6,158 nt of DNA, taken from contig JAIELM010000452.1 in the NCBI GenBank assembly GCA_019752975.1, forward strand, positions 1-6,158, read 5' to 3'. The notes below the pieces were generated by a model, which was not told the DNA's origin, did no database searches, and saw nothing but the letters and a program-made list of their open reading frames with translations. Source of the stretch: Undibacterium sp. (GTDB lineage Bacteria > Pseudomonadota > Gammaproteobacteria > Burkholderiales > Burkholderiaceae_D). Of this stretch, positions 1 to 5,172 are shown piece after piece (the stretch's first letter is position 1; the number at the start of each line of letters is the position of its first letter). Made by a program: the position numbers and the translations under genes.

Positions 1-194
1 CGATAAAACTGCTTTTGCGTTTGGGCGGATGGATTGGCGGTGTCGAAGATATCGCCAGAAATCAGCAATGCCTCGGCTTGTTCATTCACCAAACAGCCAA
101 TGAGCCAATTCAAGAAAGCTTGATGTTCGTAGCTGCGATCAAAATTGTGCAGGGTTTGGCCGAGGTGCCAGTCGGAAGTATGAATAAAGCGCAT
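1..194 (-). CDS. sbcD: Exonuclease SbcCD subunit D, N-terminal fragment (runs off left edge)
   Basis: Only the first 64 residues are in the window. Reading the minus strand from an ATG at 194-192 gives MRFIHTSDWHLGQTL near the start and LLISGDIFDTANPS further on. These are the first two metallophosphoesterase motifs of SbcD/Mre11: D-x-H (Asp8, His10) and GD (Gly48-Asp49 region), which bind the two metal ions. SbcD is the nuclease subunit that works with the SbcC ATPase to cut hairpins and DNA ends during repair and replication. The start is fixed by an in-frame TGA two codons upstream; no good Shine-Dalgarno is visible. The C-terminal part, and probably sbcC, lie beyond the left edge. Family assignment is confident because the motif order and spacing match SbcD rather than generic phosphoesterases. 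Confidence 0.9.
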   Translation of the reverse strand, partial: MRFIHTSDWHLGQTLHNFDRSYEHQAFLNWLIGCLVNEQAEALLISGDIFDTANPSAQTQKQFY

Positions 195-316
195 TAGTCA
201 TTACACTAGACAAGGAAGCGCCAATTCTACTTGTAAAGATTTAAATTTGTAGATAAAAATGAACAAAAAGATCTAAATGCCTTCTTATTTACATTTTAAA
301 GCAATGAATGTACCTT

Positions 317-414
317 TGCCCTCGAATGCTTGAATCGGGGGCGTGGAGTCGCAGGCAGTACTTTGTACGACAAGACGAACGCAACAAGGCTACGTCTGTT
401 TTGCGTAAGTACTA
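317..414 (+). repeat. MITE-like element, family 1, copy A (left end missing)
   Basis: About 98 bp aligning with bases 3113-3211 of copy C at roughly 90% identity with one single-base gap. It keeps the right terminus (TTTTGCGTAAGT then ACTA instead of CCTA) but lacks the left inverted repeat and the next ~17 bases. It is therefore a decayed or 5'-truncated copy that could not be mobilised by a transposase needing both ends. A short direct repeat TACCTT lies at 311-316 and 413-418, possibly a remnant of the insertion or the deletion. It contains no plausible reading frame and sits 36 bp downstream of the LysR stop codon. The rest of the 195-450 gap shows nothing else I can support. Confidence 0.75.
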
Positions 415-450
415 CCTTAATTAAATCGCTGCGTCACACAAAACCACACA

Positions 451-1341
451 CTAAGCCAATTTTTCAGCCAAAAAATCAATCAAAACCCGTGTCTTTAAAG
501 CGATGTATCGCCCTGGCACATAGACTGCATATACTTTTCCCGAGTGTGGCTCCACTACCGTCCATTGTTTCAGCACTTGAACTACTCGTCCATGCTTCAA
601 AGCAGAAGCTGCCGCAAAGTTGGGAACCATGCCTATGCCACCACCGGCCTCAACCACTGCCAAGATGGCTGCGCTATTACTAATTCTCAATCGACTAGGC
701 ACCTGCAGCTCGACTTGTTCATCGGCTTTATTGAGTAACCACGGTTGTTCAAATCTTGAGTAGGTTAACACCACGCTAGGATGTTGTAGCAACTCGTAGG
801 GATGTTTCGGTAGTTCTTTTTGCGCCAAATATTCTGGCGAGGCGATTAGAATATAACTCATCTCACACAGAGGACGCGCAGCTAAACCAGGCGCCAATTC
901 ACGTGAAATCCGCACCGCCACATCTACGCCCTCTTCCACAAGATCCACCGACCTATCGACCAAGGTGAGGCGGACGTCGACTTCAGGATTTTGCGCTAAA
1001 AATTCTGGCAACAGGGGCGCTATGCATGCTTGCCCAAACACTACCGGCGCACTCACTCTGAGCACACCATTGGGAATCGCGTTATACCTGCCCGCCAATG
1101 CATGCACATCGCGTGCTTCCGCTAACATGCGCAAACAGGCAGCATGTACCTGCTGCCCTAACTCTGTAAGCGTGATCGAACGAGTGGTACGTTGTAATAG
1201 TCGCCCACCCAAATGTTTTTCTAGACGACTTACGTGACGACTAACGGCGGAGGTTGTCAGCGACAAGTGTCGTGCCGCAGCCGAAAAACCGCCATGATCC
1301 ACCACTTGCACGAACACTGCCATTTCATTGAGCATTTGCAT
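451..1341 (-). CDS. LysR-family transcriptional regulator
   Basis: A 296-residue protein, the usual length for LysR regulators. Residues 4-63 form the winged helix-turn-helix, with the typical GGFSAAARHL...TTSAVSRHVSRLEKHLG pattern and the wing RTTRSITLTELG. Residues ~91-293 form the periplasmic-binding-protein-like effector domain (starts GVLRVSAPV, includes EAGGGIGMVP). The sequence is of the DmlR/CrgA-like branch that often controls small oxidoreductases. It is transcribed away from the aldo/keto reductase at 1825, the classic divergent arrangement, so that gene is its likely target along with its own promoter; this is inference. The start at 1341 is preceded by a weak AAAGAT Shine-Dalgarno; Met3 (1335) is an alternative. 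The effector cannot be read from the sequence. Confidence 0.93.
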   Translation of the reverse strand: MQMLNEMAVFVQVVDHGGFSAAARHLSLTTSAVSRHVSRLEKHLGGRLLQRTTRSITLTELGQQVHAACLRMLAEARDVHALAGRYNAIPNGVLRVSAPVVFGQACIAPLLPEFLAQNPEVDVRLTLVDRSVDLVEEGVDVAVRISRELAPGLAARPLCEMSYILIASPEYLAQKELPKHPYELLQHPSVVLTYSRFEQPWLLNKADEQVELQVPSRLRISNSAAILAVVEAGGGIGMVPNFAAASALKHGRVVQVLKQWTVVEPHSGKVYAVYVPGRYIALKTRVLIDFLAEKLA

Positions 1342-1464
1342 ATCGATCTTTGCGTTGAAATCAATAATCTATTGAATAATTAGGTAATTGTATGTCATGA
1401 ACACCTCAATCATACTGTCTCTATCTCCATCCCATCAACAGGAAGAAGAAACTGAAGATCAATA

Positions 1465-1639
1465 GTAATTATTCAGCCCTTTATGACGAAGTTGAAATTT
1501 CAAAGTACTCCGCCCTATTTTATGTCATTCACTAGGGTTTAATCGAAAATCCAGTGGCGTCCGTTGCTGAACAAAAGTCGCTGGATTCCCGCTAAAAACA
1601 TGCGGGAAAGACGGCTTACATAGGGGGCTGAATAATTAC
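1465..1639. mobile_element. 175-bp MITE-like element with IS66-type GTAA ends
   Basis: The ends are a perfect 15-bp inverted repeat, GTAATTATTCAGCCC at 1465-1479 against its complement at 1625-1639, continuing to ~21 bp with two mismatches. The element is flanked by GATCAATA (1457-1464) and AATCAATA (1640-1647), a 7-of-8 direct repeat that reads as an 8-bp target duplication with one mutation. Starting with GTAA and making 8-bp duplications are established traits of the IS66 family, so an IS66-type transposase may have moved it in trans (inference). The interior has no reading frame but carries two hairpins: ATCCAGTG/CGCTGGAT (1549-1556/1579-1586) and TTCCCGC/GCGGGAA (1586-1592/1602-1608). 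Confidence 0.75.
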
Positions 1640-1651
1640 AATCAATAAACA

Positions 1652-1756
1652 TAGGACTTACGCAAAACAGACGCTGCCGTTGTTGCATTCGCCTCGTCGT
1701 ACTAAAGTACTGCCTTAGTCTTCGCGCCTAGGCAGCGCAATTTTGAGTAAGTCCTA
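1652..1756 (-). mobile_element. MITE-like element, family 1, copy B (inverted, internally deleted)
   Basis: A 105-bp element bounded by TAGGACTTACGCAAAA (1652-1667) and its inverted counterpart at 1741-1756 with one mismatch. It is flanked by an exact 5-bp direct repeat AAACA at 1647-1651 and 1757-1761, consistent with a target duplication. Its reverse complement aligns with copy C over both ends (for example GGCAGTACTTT, GTACGAC, GGCGAATGCAACAACG), but it lacks about 27 bp of the middle. It is therefore in the opposite orientation to copies A and C and is an internal-deletion variant. It has no coding capacity and ends 68 bp upstream of the aldo/keto reductase start. Confidence 0.82.
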
Positions 1757-1811
1757 AAACAATCAAACATTTTTTTACGCATTTTTCGACAAAAATTCAA
1801 TCTTAGTAAAC

Positions 1812-1816
1812 AAGGA
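1812..1816 (+). promoter_or_regulatory. Shine-Dalgarno deciding the aldo/keto reductase start
   Basis: AAGGA lies 8 nt before the ATG at 1825, the ideal spacing. The alternative in-frame ATG at 1837, which would give the family-typical start MKTRSLG, has no comparable site, so the start at 1825 is preferred. Confidence 0.7.
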
Positions 1817-1824
1817 AAATAAAC

Positions 1825-2814
1825 ATGATTAACGCTATGAAAACACGTTCACTCGGTCAACAAGGATTACAAGTCTCCGCCATGGGCTTAGGCTGTATGG
1901 GCATGAGTACTGCTTACGGTGAGGCGGATGAAAGCGAGTCTATCGCGACGCTGCATAAGGCATTGGACTTAGGAATTAATTTTTTTGACACCGCCGAACA
2001 GTATGGTCCCTATGAAAACGAAGCGCTGTTGGGACGTGCTTTTAAAGGTCGTCGTCAGGAGCTTATTCTCGCTACCAAGTTTGGATTTAACATTGAGAAC
2101 GGTGTAACCACAGGTCTCAGTAGCGACCCAAAACATATTCGCACTAAGGTAGAAGGCTCTTTACGTCGCCTCGATACAGACTACATTGATTTGCTTTACC
2201 AACACAGAATCGATCCTAATGTCCCTATTGAGGAAGTGATCGGTGTGATGGCCGATCTAGTTAAAGAGGGGAAAGTAAAATACCTAGGCTTATCTGAAGC
2301 TGGTGTAGAAAATATTCGACGCGCGCATGCAGTCCATCCGATCTCAGCTTTACAGAGCGAATACTCGCTTTGGGAACGAAATCTTGAACAGGATGTCTTG
2401 CCACTATTGCGTGAACTAGGAATCGGCCTGGTTCCATTTAGCCCATTAGGGCGCGGCTTTTTAAGCGGTACTGCCAAACGTGCCGAAAGCTACCCTAGCA
2501 CCGATTTTCGCTTTCTAGATCCGCGCCTACAGGGAGAAAATTTTGATGCCAATATGCGCGCTGCTAGCGTCGTCTCCGAGGTGGCGGCTAAGCGCGGTGT
2601 ACTTGCTGGTCAGGTGGCATTAGCGTGGGTAATGCAGCAAGGCGAAGATATTGTCCCCATTCCAGGAACTAAACGTAGACTCTACCTCGAGCAAAATGCC
2701 AGTGCGGCGCAAGTCTTATTGTCAGCAGATGAAATCATGGCGCTCGAAACGGCCCTGTCCGCTGTAGCTGGTGAACGCTACAGTAAAGAACGTATGGCTT
2801 GGGTTGACCGGTAA
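1825..2814 (+). CDS. Aldo/keto reductase (AKR13/YakC-like)
   Basis: A 329-residue NADPH-dependent oxidoreductase with a single TIM-barrel domain of normal length. The catalytic tetrad is complete: Asp55 and Tyr60 in FFDTAEQYG, Lys85 in ILATKFGF, His127 in LLYQHRID. Cofactor-binding segments are visible: LGLSEAG (155-160), [13 protein letters not shown] (203-215) and the late [14 protein letters not shown] (278-291), whose IPGTKR is characteristic of the AKR13-like group that includes yeast and bacterial YakC-type reductases. Family members reduce aldehydes, ketones or pyridoxal in the cytosol; the actual substrate cannot be told. It is divergent from the LysR gene, which probably regulates it. 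The start is supported by AAGGA at 1812. No classical terminator follows; a long AT-rich palindrome at 2879 is the first strong hairpin. Confidence 0.93.
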   Translation: MINAMKTRSLGQQGLQVSAMGLGCMGMSTAYGEADESESIATLHKALDLGINFFDTAEQYGPYENEALLGRAFKGRRQELILATKFGFNIENGVTTGLSSDPKHIRTKVEGSLRRLDTDYIDLLYQHRIDPNVPIEEVIGVMADLVKEGKVKYLGLSEAGVENIRRAHAVHPISALQSEYSLWERNLEQDVLPLLRELGIGLVPFSPLGRGFLSGTAKRAESYPSTDFRFLDPRLQGENFDANMRAASVVSEVAAKRGVLAGQVALAWVMQQGEDIVPIPGTKRRLYLEQNASAAQVLLSADEIMALETALSAVAGERYSKERMAWVDR

Positions 2815-2878
2815 ACTTATAATGAAGCGCTTAGTCTCTATTTTCTCGAACAGCAAGTAGATCCCTGTCGCGTATTAA

Positions 2879-2919
2879 ATATCGTTTTTTGTAAACAGTG
2901 AGTTTACAAAAAACGATAT
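2879..2919. repeat. Perfect 18-bp inverted repeat (palindrome/hairpin)
   Basis: ATATCGTTTTTTGTAAAC (2879-2896) and its exact complement (2902-2919) are separated by the 5-nt loop AGTGA. The hairpin is stable by length but AT-rich and is not followed by a U-tract on either strand, so it is not a textbook intrinsic terminator. It lies 64 bp past the aldo/keto reductase stop. It may act as a bidirectional transcription end or mRNA-stabilising hairpin, or be a protein-binding palindrome; the sequence does not decide between these. Confidence 0.75.
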
Positions 2920-3079
2920 AACACACATATATTAACGATCAGTTTTCTTTTTTTCAAAATATCTCTCGGCTTACCTCTACTAATTCCATTCATTTCACGG
3001 AAAATAATTTACAGACATAGAAGGCCATTTGTAAGAAAAAAATAAATACTAAATATTTTCCACTCCTTTTCATTAGAAT

Positions 3080-3211
3080 TAGGACTTACGCAAAATTGCG
3101 CTGACTAGAGCCTGCCCTCAAATGCTTAAATCGGGGGTGTGGAGCCGCAGGCAGTACTTTGTACGACAAGGCGAATGCAACAACGCTAGCGTCTGTTTTG
3201 CGTAAGTCCTC
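3080..3211 (+). mobile_element. MITE-like element, family 1, copy C (full length)
   Basis: A 132-bp element with 15-bp perfect terminal inverted repeats AGGACTTACGCAAAA (3081-3095) and complement (3196-3210). It is flanked by an exact 5-bp direct repeat AGAAT at 3075-3079 and 3212-3216. The one-base offset between repeat and terminus is the same as in copy B, which supports a true element boundary of T-AGGACTT...AAGTCCT-N. No reading frame. This is the most complete of the three copies. Its right end lies 89 bp upstream of the metalloprotease start, so it sits at the edge of that gene's promoter region. Confidence 0.85.
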
Positions 3212-3223
3212 AGAATCTCAAAC

Positions 3224-3249
3224 GACTCCATCTCGATCATAGATGAGTC
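3224..3249. repeat. Small imperfect inverted repeat upstream of the metalloprotease
   Basis: GACTC-c-ATCT (3224-3233) pairs with AGATGAGTC (3241-3249): nine pairs with one bulged C and a 7-nt loop. It lies between the MITE and the protease start and could be an operator half-site pair or a 5'-UTR hairpin. Such a short structure may also be chance. Confidence 0.35.
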
Positions 3250-3300
3250 AAATTTACTTAAAGTGGTTTTTATTATCATAACTTAAGAAATGGGAAAAAA

Positions 3301-4362
3301 ATGAATAGCCTCACTAAATTTTGGAAAGTCGCAGTCCCAGTCGCCCTCCTCACTGCAGCGTCCGCATCCTACACCTTACCCTCATCAACAAACTTAAATG
3401 TTCGTTTAAGTGCCGCCAATCTAATCAGCAAAGGGGACGTAGACGTCGCCGTCAATGTTCATGTCACTAACAACGAACGGCAAGCGGTCAAAGTACTTAA
3501 GTGGCAGTTGCCCAACGCTGACATGGATAGCCCCTTATTTAGCGTCACCCGCGACGGTCAGCCGGTGAACTATTTAGGTCGTCTGGCCAAACGGGTTCAA
3601 CCACAAGAGAGTGACTACATCAAAATTGAGGCGGGTGCGACAGTGAGCTACCAAGTCGAACTCACTGGACAGTATGACTTAGAAAAAAATGGCCGTTATG
3701 CGGTGCGCTACATCGGTCTCGAGTCACATCCTAATAGCACAGTAAGCGCACTGACCAATGCCGATGCACCGCTATATTTATGGTTGGAAGGACGCAGCGC
3801 TCAAGCACCTATCGCACCAGCGCAAACCAATCAAGGTCTCGCCGCGAGTATTACTTATACCGGTGGCTGCACAGCCTCTCAAAAATCCTCGTTAGTGTCG
3901 GCAGTGACTGCGGCAACCAACTATGCCCAAAGTTCAAAAACCTATTTAAGCGCAACACCATCAGCCACCCCACGATTCACCACATGGTTTGGCACATACA
4001 GCGCCACAAATTGGGGAACAATTAAAACGCACTTCACCAATGAAGTCAGCGCATTTACCACCAAGCCCCTAACTTTAGATTGCAGTTGCACCACTGCTGG
4101 AACTTATGCCTATGTGTACCCTAATTCTCCATATAAAATCTATTTATGTGGTGCTTTTTGGTCTGCTCCAATGACAGGTACAGATTCTAAGGGTGGTACG
4201 CTAGTGCATGAGATGTCGCACTTTACTGTAGTAGCCGGAACCGGTGATTATGCCTACGGCCAAAGCGCGGCAAAATCTTTGGCAATCAGCAACCCGACTA
4301 AGGCCAGAATGAATGCAGATTCCCATGAATATTTTGCTGAAAATACGCCAGCTAAACCATAA
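3301..4362 (+). CDS. Secreted M35 aspzincin metalloendopeptidase, Lys-N (peptidyl-Lys) type, with pro-domain
   Basis: A 353-residue pre-pro-protease. Residues 1-22 are a signal peptide (Lys6/Lys9, hydrophobic VAVPVALLTAA, cut likely after ASA22). Residues ~24-165 form a beta-rich pro-domain (VLKW 65-68, GRY 131-133). The catalytic domain runs from ~184 to the end, ~168 residues, the size of mature fungal Lys-N. It carries the zinc motif HEMSH (His303, Glu304, His307) and GTGDYAYG, giving the aspzincin third ligand Asp316 and catalytic Tyr319. Cys190/Cys261 and Cys263/Cys283 match the spacing of the two Lys-N disulfides. Asp340 and Glu343 in NADSHEYFAEN match the residues that give Lys-N its lysine P1' pocket, so cleavage before lysine is predicted. 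Probably exported as a zymogen and activated by pro-domain removal. Directly followed by a pro-domain-like gene. Start: ATG at 3301 with weak GGGA. Confidence 0.95.
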   Translation: MNSLTKFWKVAVPVALLTAASASYTLPSSTNLNVRLSAANLISKGDVDVAVNVHVTNNERQAVKVLKWQLPNADMDSPLFSVTRDGQPVNYLGRLAKRVQPQESDYIKIEAGATVSYQVELTGQYDLEKNGRYAVRYIGLESHPNSTVSALTNADAPLYLWLEGRSAQAPIAPAQTNQGLAASITYTGGCTASQKSSLVSAVTAATNYAQSSKTYLSATPSATPRFTTWFGTYSATNWGTIKTHFTNEVSAFTTKPLTLDCSCTTAGTYAYVYPNSPYKIYLCGAFWSAPMTGTDSKGGTLVHEMSHFTVVAGTGDYAYGQSAAKSLAISNPTKARMNADSHEYFAENTPAKP

Positions 4363-4365
4363 ACT

Positions 4366-4941
4366 ATGTCTAAGCTAAGCGCATCGTTTAACACGGCGTT
4401 TAACTTGGCGTTTAATATATGCGCCAAGCCATTTCATATGGCTTGGCGTATTTTTGTTTTCTTATTCTTCTCTGCCAACATTCACGCTATGCCTGCACAA
4501 GATATTCGTTGCCAGCTAAAAATTGATACCCATATTAAATTAGGATCACCTGCGATCTTACACTTCACTTTGCATAACACTAGTGAAAAAGCGCTGAGGG
4601 TTTTGAAATGGCACACGCCGTTTGAGGGATGGATGAATAACTTCCTCATACTTTCCTACAATGGACAAGCGCTTCCCTACCAAGGGGCGATGGTCAAACG
4701 TGGCGTGCCAAATCTCGATGACTACTTAGTCTTAGCAGCACATGAAAAACAAACGGCAGAAATTGAGCTTAAGCTTGCCTATGAACTCAAACGCGCGGGG
4801 CGCTATCATCTACAATACAGTAGCAAATTATTTGATGTCATGGATGAGAAGCATCTCATCAAACCGACTTGGGAAACCATGAAAGCGCAGGAACTAGATT
4901 GCAGTGCGCTTGATTTTGAACTGATCAGCGTCAAGCCATAA
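4366..4941 (+). CDS. Exported stand-alone homologue of the upstream protease's pro-domain (candidate inhibitor/partner)
   Basis: A 191-residue protein I cannot assign to a named family. Residues ~48-155 align with the pro-domain of the preceding protease: hydrophobic strand then N-N/NTS, VLKW (79-82 versus 65-68), Y-x-G (105-107 versus 91-93), KR (111-112 versus 97-98), DY (119-120 versus 105-106), and GRY (145-147 versus 131-133). There is no peptidase domain. A hydrophobic segment IFVFLFFSA (29-37) ending near Ala41 looks like a signal peptide; mature cysteines at 49 and 179 could form a disulfide. The ATG at 4366 is 3 bp after the protease stop and has no Shine-Dalgarno, suggesting translational coupling. 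The ATG at 4438 (Met25) gives a more normal signal peptide and is a real alternative. I infer that the product meets the protease outside the cytoplasm as inhibitor, folding helper or self-protection factor; no function is proven. Confidence 0.8.
   Translation: MSKLSASFNTAFNLAFNICAKPFHMAWRIFVFLFFSANIHAMPAQDIRCQLKIDTHIKLGSPAILHFTLHNTSEKALRVLKWHTPFEGWMNNFLILSYNGQALPYQGAMVKRGVPNLDDYLVLAAHEKQTAEIELKLAYELKRAGRYHLQYSSKLFDVMDEKHLIKPTWETMKAQELDCSALDFELISVKP
4385..4415 (+). repeat. Three 12-bp-spaced CGTTTAA repeats in the 5' end of the pro-domain-like gene
   Basis: CGTTTAA occurs at 4385-4391, 4397-4403 and 4409-4415, exactly 12 bp apart. In the frame from 4366 this encodes SFNTAFNLAFNI (residues 7-18), a four-residue repeat of the form A/S-F-N-x. 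It lies in the extra N-terminal stretch ahead of the signal-peptide core, which would not be translated if the ATG at 4438 were used. Confidence 0.65.
4404..4428 (+). promoter_or_regulatory. Possible anti-terminator hairpin
   Basis: CTTGGCG (4404-4410) is exactly complementary to CGCCAAG (4422-4428), an 11-nt loop apart. The second arm is also the 5' arm of the terminator hairpin at 4419-4451, so the two structures exclude each other. This is the arrangement expected of an attenuator, but the stem is only 7 bp and its role is inferred. Confidence 0.4.
4419..4460 (+). terminator. Intrinsic terminator/attenuator between the protease gene and the pro-domain-like gene
   Basis: ATGCGCCAAGCCAT (4419-4432) pairs with ATGGCTTGGCGTAT (4438-4451) over 14 positions including one G-U, with loop TTCAT. 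The stem is immediately followed by TTTTTGTTTT (4451-4460). This is a textbook rho-independent terminator 56 bp past the protease stop. It lies inside the downstream reading frame and its 3' arm begins with the alternative start ATG at 4438. It would end most transcripts after the protease unless ribosomes reading from 4366, or the alternative hairpin at 4404-4428, open it. Confidence 0.8.
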
Positions 4942-5172
4942 CATAAGCCTTGACTGTACACACCTAAATATCAGCGTCATCGCTAGTATGAAGAACTTAG
5001 TGCCTTCCACCTGTAGGCATGCACAACTTCACAAAAAAAATATTTCGCGAACGCCGTGTGGAAACTAGATATAAAAATCTCGTTCTAATCAATCGCCGCA
5101 GCTGAGGTACTACCTTCTAAACAGCAGAAGATAGAAGGCGGAAAGCGCTGTGCTTTTCCGCCCTGCTTTGAA
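4942..5172. other. Convergent intergenic region
   Basis: A 231-bp spacer between the converging pro-domain-like gene and lpdA. Apart from the hairpins next to lpdA (5113-5162) I see no gene, no repeat shared with the rest of the window, and no clear terminator for the plus-strand gene. Confidence 0.5.
5137..5162 (-). terminator. Probable lpdA terminator hairpin
   Basis: GGCGGAAAGC (5137-5146) pairs with GCTTTTCCGCC (5152-5162), with one extra T and a 5-nt loop, 10 bp beyond the lpdA stop. On the minus strand the stem is followed by a pyrimidine-rich but not pure-U stretch (TTCTATCTTCTG), so termination may be moderate. A second, overlapping 7-bp hairpin CCTTCTA/TAGAAGG lies at 5113-5119/5132-5138. 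Confidence 0.55.

Larger units (their letters stand above)
1342..1824. other. Divergent intergenic region between LysR gene and aldo/keto reductase, filled by two insertions
   Basis: This 483-bp gap has no gene. It contains a 175-bp inverted-repeat element (1465-1639) followed 12 bp later by a 105-bp element (1652-1756), each with its own target duplication. Removing both elements and one copy of each duplication leaves about 190 bp, an ordinary size for a LysR-controlled divergent promoter. An AT-rich interrupted palindrome CAATA-ATC-TATTG lies at 1362-1374, just upstream of the LysR gene, and could be part of the regulator's binding site; this is a guess from position only. I could not pick convincing -35/-10 boxes for either gene. 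Confidence 0.7.
2815..3300. other. Gene-less stretch between aldo/keto reductase and metalloprotease
   Basis: No supported gene in 486 bp. It holds a perfect 18-bp palindrome (2879-2919), an AT-rich segment with no recognisable content (2920-3074), a full copy of MITE family 1 (3080-3211) and a small imperfect hairpin (3224-3249) followed by the AT-rich leader of the protease gene. GGGA at 3292-3295 is a weak ribosome site for the ATG at 3301. I could not identify a convincing promoter, although one for the protease should lie between 3212 and 3290. Confidence 0.6.

Noticed and set aside
15..197. Plus-strand open frame over the left end
   Set aside because: It is antisense to the clear SbcD N-terminus with its DxH and GD motifs; the plus-strand translation shows no recognisable features.
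330..683. Plus-strand open frame spanning the MITE copy and the LysR 3' end
   Set aside because: It mixes repeat sequence with the antisense of LysR; composition is not protein-like and there is no ribosome site.
965..1237. Plus-strand open frame inside the LysR gene
   Set aside because: It is the antisense shadow of a well-supported LysR coding region.
2196..2477. Minus-strand open frame inside the aldo/keto reductase
   Set aside because: It lies opposite the catalytic and cofactor motifs of the reductase and has no family signal.
317..3211. CRISPR array or phage attachment sites suggested by repeated sequence
   Set aside because: The repeats are kilobase-spaced with terminal inverted repeats and target duplications; there are no regular spacers, no cas genes, no integrase and no tRNA.
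3253..3282. Possible -35/-10 pair (TTTACT / CATAAC) ahead of the metalloprotease
   Set aside because: The match to consensus is weak and several equally poor pairs exist in this AT-rich stretch, so it was not listed as a promoter.
3780..4025. Alternative plus-strand frame inside the metalloprotease
   Set aside because: It overlaps the Lys-N-like catalytic domain in another frame; low-complexity, basic composition typical of a shadow.
4975..5025. Short hairpin TGCCT/AGGCA as terminator of the pro-domain-like gene
   Set aside because: Only five base pairs and no U-tract; not distinguishable from chance.
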